A stretch of DNA of 64,000 bases from JAUILA01 sp050289805. GTDB lineage: Bacteria; Bacteroidota; Bacteroidia; Cytophagales; Cyclobacteriaceae. The stretch is from assembly GCA_050289805.1 (NCBI GenBank), contig JBNKGL010000011.1, positions 1-64,000 on the forward strand. The letters are read 5' to 3'. Under the pieces are notes generated by a model. That model saw only the letters and a list, made by a program, of their open reading frames with translations, did not search any database and was not told the DNA's origin. Shown here piece after piece: positions 56,450-63,369 of this stretch (the stretch's first letter is position 1; every line of letters begins with the position of its first letter). Position numbers and translations under genes: made by a program.

Positions 56450-56502
56450 CTTAAAATCCTGTGGCCATTGTGGCCGTGTGGGTTCAAGTCCCACTCCGGG
56501 TA
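56450..56502 (+). repeat. 3' half of tRNA-Leu(UAA) next to int
   Basis: The segment reads, in order: anticodon loop CTTAAAA (anticodon TAA), anticodon stem TCCTG, a long variable arm, T arm GTGGG-TTCAAGT-CCCAC, acceptor strand TCCGGGT and discriminator A. The 5' half is absent: just upstream is the int stop codon. It is not a working tRNA. It ends at the anticodon loop, as does the tRNA-Val remnant, so it looks like a second attachment-site scar. Confidence 0.8.
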
Positions 56503-56509
56503 CTCACAG

Positions 56510-56535
56510 AAAACAGCTCTTATGGGCTGTTTTCA
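56510..56535 (+). terminator. Terminator of the tRNA-Leu half
   Basis: 8-bp stem AAAACAGC with GCTGTTTT around an eight-base loop, 8 bp after the tRNA-Leu end. It probably moved with the tRNA fragment and may now end the int transcript. Confidence 0.65.
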
Positions 56536-56700
56536 TATTTTATAACAGAATTCAAAAGATTTCGCTTGCAATTATTATAATCCTTTCTTTACATTGGTTT
56601 AAACATGGTTTAAACATTCTTAGCCTCAAACAATCTGTGACAGGCACAGCTGTACAGGAAATCTGCGGGAAGATGAGTATTTGTACCGTCATCTTTTAAC

Positions 56701-56832
56701 TTTGGAAAAAGAAGTATGGCGGGAATTACAGAACTTCGGGTACTCCATCAAATGAAGGACGAAAATGCAATACTAAAGAAACTGGTGGTTGCTTTAATCC
56801 TGGGCAAACAGATGCTTCAAGAACCTGCTTGA
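56701..56832 (+). pseudogene. IS3-family transposase OrfA remnant
   Basis: The plus-strand reading holds the C-terminal leucine-zipper end of an IS3 OrfA (ELRVLHQMKDENAILKKLV, then LGKQMLQE) followed by two residues and a stop. The N-terminal HTH and OrfB are missing. It fuses into the IS256 remnant on the other strand. Confidence 0.65.
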
Positions 56833-56935
56833 TCAGTGGGGTGAATATTCCGCCTTCACCCGTCAGCGGTTTGCCTTGCCGGATGAGTTCCGCAGCTCGC
56901 TTCTGAAACTCATCCATATTCATTTCTTCTTTCAT
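56810..56935 (-). pseudogene. IS256-family transposase N-terminal remnant
   Basis: About 42 codons match the start of IS256 transposases (AAELIRQGKPLTGEGG, then FTPLIKQVLEAS). The rest of the gene is missing and the frame continues into unrelated sequence. It overlaps the IS3 remnant by about 15 bp, where both matches use the same bases (AGATGCTTCAAGAAC). Confidence 0.65.
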
Positions 56936-57019
56936 GGCTATATCAAGTTAAGCATTTTTTAACTTGACACAGTTTATTGAGCACCCTCGGCTTTTGATCT
57001 AAATATTTCATAATCGCTT

Positions 57020-57391
57020 TTATATCACCAAAACAATCAAGCAATCCTTTCCTAAATTCTGAGCAATTTCAGCAGCCTCTTTTATTGCTTTTTGAGCGAC
57101 TTCATAGCTTCTTTTCGAGAAGTTAGTTTTACTTTCATTCTCCGATTCATCACAATACCAGTTCAAACAATGGTATTCTGAACCCCAAAGCTGAAAGGCA
57201 TAAATAAGTTTCCCAGAATCAATTGACAAAATATCTCCTCCTAATATTGGAGTTTCACTGGCTTTAAGTAATTCGATTGCTTCCAAAGCTTCATTTGCAC
57301 TCAATGCAATTTCATCACTTCCCGGATTTATTTCCGCTAAAGGTCTTCCTTTTGATTTTGTGAAATCTAAATATTCTGATGCTGCTGTCAT
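57020..57391 (-). CDS. Imm40-like immunity protein
   Basis: 123 residues. The central motif LLKASETPILGGDIL followed by a LNWYCDES segment and a C-terminal amphipathic helix matches the Imm40 family of polymorphic-toxin immunity proteins. It starts 2 bp after the stop of the RHS tip, the usual arrangement for a toxin and its immunity gene. It would bind and block the toxin domain encoded just upstream. The local sequence is visibly more AT-rich than the chromosome genes. Confidence 0.75.
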   Translation of the reverse strand: MTAASEYLDFTKSKGRPLAEINPGSDEIALSANEALEAIELLKASETPILGGDILSIDSGKLIYAFQLWGSEYHCLNWYCDESENESKTNFSKRSYEVAQKAIKEAAEIAQNLGKDCLIVLVI

Positions 57392-57393
57392 TT

Positions 57394-58389
57394 CTAATGT
57401 ATGTTAAAGAACCTATGGTTAATCACCCCATTAGCATCCTTGATAAACTCAAACGTTCCTGTCTTACCCCCATAACTACCCTGCATATTTAGCCATTGAT
57501 AGGTCTTTCCATCTGCACCAACTTTAGTAGACCACTGTCCAAACTTAGTAGCATAACCATCAACACTTTTAGGAAATCCATGGAATAAATCATCTCCCTT
57601 ACTCATCTGACGTAAAACCTTTGGCGAGTATTTAGCACCATCAAAAAAGGTTTTCGACCCTTTAGCGGCGCCAATAAGTCTTGATCCCGCCACAAATTTA
57701 CTCACTTTTGCAAGTTTAGTTAAACTTGCAATAGGCACTACTGAAGTTATTAAATCTGTATAAAATTCCGCAAGAGGAGCATATGTCGACTTCGAGGATT
57801 GATATGCCTGGGCAAATGTTCTGTCGCCACCAACAACCCCAATTTGATGAGTAATAATTATTACTGAACCATCATCCAACCCAATTAGATAGCGCCCATC
57901 CGGTGTATAAGTTCCAATTACTTCTCCTAGGTTTTCATATCCATCTATCTCTGCGCTTCCCTCCTGGTAAATTACATTATTTGTTCCATTTTGTCTATAC
58001 CAATTATCTGGCTTTTCTTCCTCATCACCACCACCGATTGGTCCATCTCCCATACTATAGTGATCTACAGATCCCGCGAAGTCTCGACTATCTACTGTTT
58101 GACCATAGCCCAAATTAATCTCTGATCTTCCATCTGGATCAATATTTATGATTGGGTTATTAAGGCCATACCGATAAGGCGTCCAAGCTACTGTACTCTC
58201 AGATAGTGGATCCACCACATGCCACCTCCCAATCGCCGGATCATACATCCTGGCCCCGTAATCCAGCCAGTTCAGGTCCAGTTCGTCTTGCAGTTCCTTG
58301 CCGTTATAGAGGAAATTGTTCTGCTTGGAGGTAACTCGCTGATAACTATTAAACGTGAGTCCAAAGGGGTAGTAATTATTAGCCGATTT
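57394..58389 (-). CDS. Displaced RHS C-terminal tip with toxin domain (5'-truncated)
   Basis: 331 codons with no proper start: homology begins at NNYYPFGLTFNSY just after an in-frame TGA at 58392-58390; an internal ATG at 58248 exists. The RHS core reads LDYGARMYDPAIGRW and VDPLSES, then a linker and hydrophobic stretch (about residues 210-240), and a C-terminal toxin-like domain with LFHGFPKSVDGYATKFG, QGSYGGKTGTFEFIKD and NHRFF. I have seen that last domain at the end of other polymorphic toxins but cannot name its activity. It shares the YYPFGLTFNSY junction with the longer RHS gene, so recombination could swap the tips. Confidence 0.78.
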   Translation of the reverse strand, partial: KSANNYYPFGLTFNSYQRVTSKQNNFLYNGKELQDELDLNWLDYGARMYDPAIGRWHVVDPLSESTVAWTPYRYGLNNPIINIDPDGRSEINLGYGQTVDSRDFAGSVDHYSMGDGPIGGGDEEEKPDNWYRQNGTNNVIYQEGSAEIDGYENLGEVIGTYTPDGRYLIGLDDGSVIIITHQIGVVGGDRTFAQAYQSSKSTYAPLAEFYTDLITSVVPIASLTKLAKVSKFVAGSRLIGAAKGSKTFFDGAKYSPKVLRQMSKGDDLFHGFPKSVDGYATKFGQWSTKVGADGKTYQWLNMQGSYGGKTGTFEFIKDANGVINHRFFNIH

Positions 58390-58513
58390 TCACCGCTCCC
58401 ATAATTTTCCAGCCTTACCAAAATTCCAAATGTCAATTATCTCCAGGTGCCTCTTTCCCAATGCCATTTTTCCTTCTCGTTTGAAGGCAATCTAAAGATA
58501 GTAAAATTCAACT

Positions 58514-58720
58514 TCCATTGAAGTAGCAAAACGCCTGGCCGATGTCTTGGAAGTTTCCCTGGATTATCTGGCCGGAGTTGTAGACCAGGCAGTCGATAAG
58601 GCGACCCTGGTCCGGGTGATGCAGATTGGTAAACTCCCCGAGAAAGAAAAGCAGATGGTCTATGAGTTCCTGGATGCTTTTATTCTTAAATCAGATCTGC
58701 AGCAAAAATTGGTGCATTGA
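58514..58720 (+). pseudogene. XRE-type regulator remnant
   Basis: About 68 codons corresponding to the second half of an XRE HTH regulator (SIEVAKRLADVLEVSLDYLA, then LPEKEKQMVYEFLDAF) and ending in TGA. The upstream HTH helices are missing; a stop codon sits three codons before the match. It is a leftover of recombination between the two RHS modules. The 122 bp between it and the RHS tip show nothing else. Confidence 0.6.
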
Positions 58721-58734
58721 AAAGCGGTGGGTTT

Positions 58735-59100
58735 CTAACCTAATTTTCTTAGGGCATAGACTACAATTTGATAGACAAGCAAAATTGAAATTGTTACTGC
58801 AATTGCATAAAAAACAAATTTCTGGAAATAGGGATTTAAAATAGCAACATAAATCAATACGACCGTAATAAACCAAAGTATTACTCTGGTATTGAAAGAT
58901 ACTTCTCTTTTTTTAATGAATTTTAGAATAAAAAACCTGTTCAGATCCAGTAGCGTGACTACGCTCTGAATGATACAGTAAAATACAGCAATTGTTTGTA
59001 CAGTGCTTCCTACTCCATAACCCATTAATGCCACAATGAGTGCAGCTATAAAAATGATTATGTAGACAATATTTTCCTTTAAAAAATTACCAAACGACAT
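58735..59100 (-). CDS. Four-helix membrane protein, candidate immunity protein
   Basis: 121 residues with four predicted membrane helices (about 10-28, 33-53, 68-88 and 95-116) joined by short loops; the basic loop FIKKRE lies before helix three. The start codon overlaps the RHS stop as TAATG, so it is translated with the RHS gene. Position directly behind an RHS toxin end is where the immunity gene lies, and membrane immunity proteins are known for toxins that act on membranes. I do not recognise the family. Confidence 0.65.
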   Translation of the reverse strand: MSFGNFLKENIVYIIIFIAALIVALMGYGVGSTVQTIAVFYCIIQSVVTLLDLNRFFILKFIKKREVSFNTRVILWFITVVLIYVAILNPYFQKFVFYAIAVTISILLVYQIVVYALRKLG

Positions 59101-61595
59101 TATTGCTGTGGTTGACCCAGAATACCTTTAGGATAATTTATTTCCTTATGTTCAATTTCATAACCACCCCCACCTGTGCTCATACCTCTTTTAATAACCT
59201 CAGATCCTGCACCGGAGGCCGCAGTTCCTGCAGCAGCAGCACGTGCTTTTCCATGAGCATCAGCCTTTCCTCTCGCCGAGTTTGCATTTGTTCTTTGTGC
59301 AGGCCGGGACCTACCCCCATTGTCGGAAAGTCTCTGTCGATTATTTGCAATTCTTTCTTTTCGATCTGCAGCATTAGATAAGACTCGTCCCTCCGGCGAA
59401 TTTTTAGCATTCGCCTCAACTTTATTTGAAATTACCTTACCCACAGTTTGTGCAACAGCAACATCTATTATAACATCCCCAACATTAACTTCTCCGTTAG
59501 TCGCCAATTGACCTGCTGTACTTGCAGAAGCGTCTACGCCAACCTCGACTACCGCATTTACTAATTTAGATATCTTACGTGCTTTTGAGATTGAAGAAAT
59601 TCCACCACTGATAGCTCCAGCACCTGCAGAAACAAGAATTGAACCAGCATCCACATCAGTTAGAGATGTACCTAAATCCTTACCTTCGGCAAGATTGATT
59701 GTCACCTGAAGACCATAATCTACAGCAGCACCAATTATTCCACCCCAAACACATGACGGACAATCGCCATAAGGATCGCTATTGTTAATAGGATCATCAT
59801 ATGCATATTGATAAGGAGTCCAACTCTCTTGAGGATAAGTGTCTGCAAGTGGATCAACTTGCCAAAATCTTCCTACTGCTGGATCATACACTCGAAACTT
59901 GGTCATATCCACATTCAGATCTAATGCAGATATTCGTTCTGTTTTAAAGGTTTTCTCCCCGGTTCCCTGATTATATAAGAAGTTATTTTCTTTACCTGTT
60001 ACTCTTTTGTAGCTATTGAAGGTGAGTCCGAACGGATAGTAATCATCCGCCTGTACAATAGGATGTTCGTTGACAGTCACCTTCAAATCATCAAAATACA
60101 CATTTCGTTGAATTTCGCTTTCATTACTAACGTAAATAATCACAATTCCATTGGATGGGGCTACAAAATTATTTATCGATAGGCTGTCATGCGGCGTTTT
60201 GGTCGAATTTCCGATCTGCTGTTCTCCTCCGGAAATCTGATCAAAGGCGAATCGGGATGAATCAATGTTCGTTGCGCCCTGGTCTGATAAGAACAATACA
60301 TTCAGAAACGCTTTCACCCCATTGGGGTCTTGCGGCCCGAAGCCTGCTGTTCCAATGATTGAGCCATCCGTTCCAGTGAAGGCATCGCTGATGGTCTGCG
60401 TCCCAAACTCATTAACAAGCGTCGCCTGCCCGGTAAGTGCGCTGATTAGTATAGCACTCAAGGGCGTAAGGACGGTATTGGCACTTCCTGTGGTCGACTC
60501 ATACTTGGCAAACACCTGGGCGGATATTACATCCCCTTTTCCTACAGGCAAGGTAAGTATTGATCCTACCCTTGAGCCTTCGCCTGAGGTGAGTAGCTGT
60601 GATTTGCTGGATAGACTGTCCGGTGAAGTGTGATTGAACAAATCATTGGAGACAACGGTTGTGATCTCTTCAAAATAAATCTCATCATCCGGAAGGGAGG
60701 GACTGCTCTCATAATTGAGATTGAATTCTATTGTTTTGGGTGCTGTAGAAAAGGTAGTGCGCACATTTCCCAAATGGTCCTTGAGGTGATACTGGTAATC
60801 CCAACCTCCGGTCATAATGTCCTGGACAATACGTCCTTCGTCATGTTGAATGAGCACCAGCTTCTTTTCTGAATCAATCAGTTCAAAAATAAACTCTCCA
60901 TCATAATCGGTGCGGACCAGAATTTCATCCCTGGCTATTTTTTGATGTTTTACTCCGGCCGCATCATAGTAAAAATCAACATACTTCCCGTCCGGCCCTT
61001 CCACATGCCTGGGTAAATTGAGCTCATTGTACTCAATCAACGTAATTTCCTTGTTTAAGTCTTTAATTAAGTTTCCATTAGCATCATAGGCATAATCCTG
61101 ACCCTGATAACCGTTTTTAAACCCTTGCTCAGCTGCGTAGTCTTCCACCTCCATGAGCTGGTTTCCGTTGTAGGAGTACATCAGTTCATCCATTAACATT
61201 AGCTCATCATCACCATTTTGCCGATTCAGGGATTGAATATTTCCGTTAAGGTCATAGTTTAAGTTACTGACGCTGTATCCCCCGATATTAGTCCTGTTAG
61301 ACCAATTTCCACTCCCCACATCAATATGGGCAAACTCGGCCTTCTTGAGCCTGTTGAGTTCATCATATTGAAACGTATAGCCGCTGGTACGCTCATCCTG
61401 AAAACCCTTCCAGGAAATGGCAGAAATGTTCCCGTTCTTCTGAGGAATGTGGGTTTGAGTACTGTCAGGTATAGATAAGGTAACAGCTGATTTGATAACG
61501 GTATACGGCGAATTGTAACTTGCTGTGCTGAGGCGCAGGCGGTAGAAGTATTTCGTTCCTGAGGGCAGACTCTCATCCACGTATTGGCCTTCCAT
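59100..61595 (-). CDS. RHS-repeat protein with unrecognised C-terminal tip (5'-truncated)
   Basis: 831 residues from the ATG at 61595; the frame stays open to 61667 with homologous sequence (SGGTNFSLLTST), so the true N-terminus is missing. YD/RHS repeats run to about residue 280 (YDLNGNIQSLNRQNG), followed by a jelly-roll-like insert (about 290-515), the RHS core (YYPFGLTFNSY, YDPAVGRFWQVDPLA at about 580), a hydrophobic Gly/Ala-rich stretch and a tip of about 110 residues ending KGILGQPQQ. The core would make a shell that cleaves off the tip. The tip matches no domain I know. It probably lost the export domain when the element was rearranged. Confidence 0.85.
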   Translation of the reverse strand: MEGQYVDESLPSGTKYFYRLRLSTASYNSPYTVIKSAVTLSIPDSTQTHIPQKNGNISAISWKGFQDERTSGYTFQYDELNRLKKAEFAHIDVGSGNWSNRTNIGGYSVSNLNYDLNGNIQSLNRQNGDDELMLMDELMYSYNGNQLMEVEDYAAEQGFKNGYQGQDYAYDANGNLIKDLNKEITLIEYNELNLPRHVEGPDGKYVDFYYDAAGVKHQKIARDEILVRTDYDGEFIFELIDSEKKLVLIQHDEGRIVQDIMTGGWDYQYHLKDHLGNVRTTFSTAPKTIEFNLNYESSPSLPDDEIYFEEITTVVSNDLFNHTSPDSLSSKSQLLTSGEGSRVGSILTLPVGKGDVISAQVFAKYESTTGSANTVLTPLSAILISALTGQATLVNEFGTQTISDAFTGTDGSIIGTAGFGPQDPNGVKAFLNVLFLSDQGATNIDSSRFAFDQISGGEQQIGNSTKTPHDSLSINNFVAPSNGIVIIYVSNESEIQRNVYFDDLKVTVNEHPIVQADDYYPFGLTFNSYKRVTGKENNFLYNQGTGEKTFKTERISALDLNVDMTKFRVYDPAVGRFWQVDPLADTYPQESWTPYQYAYDDPINNSDPYGDCPSCVWGGIIGAAVDYGLQVTINLAEGKDLGTSLTDVDAGSILVSAGAGAISGGISSISKARKISKLVNAVVEVGVDASASTAGQLATNGEVNVGDVIIDVAVAQTVGKVISNKVEANAKNSPEGRVLSNAADRKERIANNRQRLSDNGGRSRPAQRTNANSARGKADAHGKARAAAAGTAASGAGSEVIKRGMSTGGGGYEIEHKEINYPKGILGQPQQ

Positions 61596-61891
61596 GGTGC
61601 TGGTAAGAAGCGAAAAGTTGGTACCGCCGGAATGAGTTGATCCATGTGGAAGTACTGTGTGGATAACTCAAGTATATGCCATGAAAAAATTTCACATTGA
61701 CCTGCCAATGTGAAAAATTTTCACACATTAGATATAGAACATATATATACTAACTAAATATTAATAGCAATGTGGATAAGTGGACAAGTTCCGATCAGTC
61801 CGATGCTTTTTTTTGCAAGAACACCAGGGAAGATATGGTCAGGGGGAAAAAGGAAGTATTCGCCTCTCCTGGATTCATCTTTCAAAATTGA

Positions 61892-62401
61892 CTCATCAAA
61901 GACTATTGGCAAAATGCCCAGAAGACGATTTACAAAAAATGGGATCATCAAACCTTTGATCACCGGAAAATCAAAACGATCATCTACCACCATTTGTATG
62001 GCAAGTTCAACCAGCCAGCTACAGACACCGAATGGATGGATTATCACCAATCATTACTCCAACCGCTCAAGATGGTGGAAAGCTGGCTAAAGAAGGATCC
62101 AGCAAACTGGGTTGCTCAGCCAGCACAATACTTTGACAAGGGAAACAAAACCCATGGCTTTGGCAATACCTGGAAATGGCTATTGAAAAGAGAAATAATC
62201 AGGCTGGAAACAGAAAACCAGACCCTGCTTCAAAAGCTCCGGCCGCATCGACCGTCCGTCCACCGGTTGACAGTCTACAAAGAGCAGCGCAAGCGACTCG
62301 ATAAAGCACCTAACCTAGAGGTTGCCTACTACCAAAGCAAAAAGCGGAACGCCTACTTAAAAAAGAAAGTATGGAACCTGGGACATCCGATCCGCCATTG
62401 A
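61892..62401 (+). CDS. Hypothetical mobile-element protein, possibly frameshifted
   Basis: An open frame of 169 codons that reads as real protein (DYWQNAQKTIYKKWDHQ, WVAQPAQYFDKGNKTHGFG) and ends in a basic coiled-coil-like tail. It has no ATG near its 5' end: the first possible start is a TTG at 61994, and an in-frame stop precedes 61892. So the gene is truncated or frameshifted at 5'. I do not recognise the family. It overlaps the next small ORF. Confidence 0.45.
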   Translation, partial: LIKDYWQNAQKTIYKKWDHQTFDHRKIKTIIYHHLYGKFNQPATDTEWMDYHQSLLQPLKMVESWLKKDPANWVAQPAQYFDKGNKTHGFGNTWKWLLKREIIRLETENQTLLQKLRPHRPSVHRLTVYKEQRKRLDKAPNLEVAYYQSKKRNAYLKKKVWNLGHPIRH

Positions 62402-62562
62402 GCCGGTGCGTGGTATGGTTCCGTGATGGCAACATCCGCACCTTCTATTCCAGAGACAAGAGAAACAAATGTTCAAAACCTAATCAACAACTCGGAATCC
62501 GAAGGCTCGAAAAGCTGCTCCATACCACCTTCAAAAACACCTGGTACCGGGCGATCATTTAA
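62371..62562 (+). CDS. Small mobile-element protein
   Basis: 63 residues. The core CVVWFRDGNIRTFYSRD resembles short proteins I have seen with Bacteroidota mobile elements, which begin with a similar WFxDGNxRTFYS motif. The start at 62371 lies within the end of the previous ORF (31-bp overlap). The function is unknown. The 400 bp after it to the tRNA contain only the right arm-like repeat and the terminator; a 45-codon frame at 62644 has no support. Confidence 0.45.
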   Translation: MEPGTSDPPLSRCVVWFRDGNIRTFYSRDKRNKCSKPNQQLGIRRLEKLLHTTFKNTWYRAII

Positions 62563-62887
62563 TACAACATAGACCAAAAGGGAGTCATCAAAAGACTCAC
62601 CCAGTAACCCTATAAAAGCAAGCAAAAAAACAGTCAAAACACTATGAAAAAACTAGCCACAAAAAAAGTCAAAAGTTTGACAGGCAAGATGTGTTTTGTG
62701 ATTCACAAAACCTCCCAAAAAGTGATTCAGTCGCAACTCGGAATTTTTTTCTTTTTACCGGCCATCTCAATGCAAAATTGAGGGCGCACAAAAGTGCATT
62801 TCAATTTCTGACTCAGATTCAGTTTCAATCTTTAAGTAAAAAAATAACCGTTCATAAAAAGACCAGGAGAGCCTGGTTTAGAAGCCC

Positions 62888-62917
62888 AAAAAAGTGTGCA
62901 CAAAGTGAGCATAAAAG
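62888..62917. repeat. Right arm-like repeat of the element
   Basis: Bases 62888-62907 are identical to 55142-55161; the second 11-bp unit continues in degenerate form (GTGAGCATAAA). It lies about 97 bp inside the tRNA crossover site, a distance close to that of the left arm, so in the circular form the two would flank the core site. Confidence 0.65.
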
Positions 62918-62921
62918 AAAA

Positions 62922-62951
62922 AAGCACTTACGACTTTCATCGTAAGTGCTT
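62922..62951 (-). terminator. Terminator of intact tRNA-Val
   Basis: 12-bp perfect stem AAGCACTTACGA with TCGTAAGTGCTT and loop CTTTCA, 11 bp after the tRNA 3' end, followed on the minus strand by a T-rich stretch. Its sequence differs from the terminator of the left remnant, as expected if this one came in with the element. Confidence 0.8.
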
Positions 62952-62962
62952 GGTTATCAGTG

Positions 62963-63037
62963 TGGGCCCTGTTGGATTCGAACCAACGACCCCCTGCTTG
63001 TAAGGCAGGTGCTCTGAACCAACTGAGCTAAGAGCCC
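62963..63037 (-). tRNA. tRNA-Val(UAC)
   Basis: 75 nt, complete cloverleaf: acceptor GGGCTCT with AGGGCCC (one G:T pair), D arm GCTC/GAGC, anticodon stem CCTGC/GCAGG with loop CTTACAA (anticodon TAC), T arm GTTGG/CCAAC with TTCGAAT, discriminator A. CCA is not encoded. The 3' half doubles as the right attachment site of the element. A consensus promoter lies 76 bp upstream. Confidence 0.96.
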
Positions 63038-63112
63038 ATAATCAGGGAATGGGTGATAGGGAATAGGGAATAGGTTATTCGCTACGACCATTCCTCTTTT
63101 GAAATGGGAATG

Positions 63113-63143
63113 CAAATGTAACACTTGTTTTTATTTGCGCAAA
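63113..63143 (-). promoter_or_regulatory. Consensus promoter of tRNA-Val
   Basis: On the minus strand TTTG (63143-63140), 19 bp, then TACATTTG (63120-63113), a perfect match to the phylum promoter. It leaves a leader of about 70 nt. The remaining sequence between it and the next sulfatase (63144-63369) shows nothing clear. Confidence 0.68.
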
Positions 63144-63369
63144 TAAAAAATCGAGAAATGATAAAAAATGAAACTATTTAAGCCAGGAACACAAACCATG
63201 ATTGTTTGTGTAATTCTGCCGGAAAGTAAAAAGAGCATTACATTTCTTCAGTCGTATAATGCTGCATCATGGAGCTATCAATTATTTGAACGTCAGGTAA
63301 ATAATAAACCTAAAAAAATTATTACCTTAATAAATTCCCATTCAATGTTCAACAAAATTTATTCAGGTC

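Larger units (their letters stand above)
54991..63004. mobile_element. Integrated element of about 8 kb in tRNA-Val
   Basis: Bounded by direct repeats of the tRNA-Val 3' half. The intact tRNA is at the right end and the displaced 3' half at the left end, which also keeps its own terminator. Both ends carry a 20-bp identical arm-like repeat about 100 bp inside. The cargo is a tyrosine recombinase, remnants of IS3, IS256 and an XRE regulator, a tRNA-Leu half, two RHS toxin tips with immunity-like genes, and two unrecognised small genes. No conjugation, replication or phage structural genes are visible, so it is probably mobilised in trans or decayed. Confidence 0.8.

Noticed and set aside
56450..56502. 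Functional tRNA-Leu gene
   Set aside because: The whole 5' half (acceptor, D arm and 5' anticodon stem) is missing; the int stop codon lies there instead.
56478..56699. 73-codon ORF after the int gene
   Set aside because: It begins inside the tRNA-Leu remnant and has no protein-like features; the region is explained by the remnant and its terminator.
62644..62781. 45-codon frame MKKLATKKVK... near the right end of the element
   Set aside because: Short, low complexity and followed by unsupported sequence; no family or coupling supports it.
62691..62945. 84-codon ORF across the right arm repeat
   Set aside because: It runs through the arm-like repeat and the tRNA terminator, which explain the sequence better.
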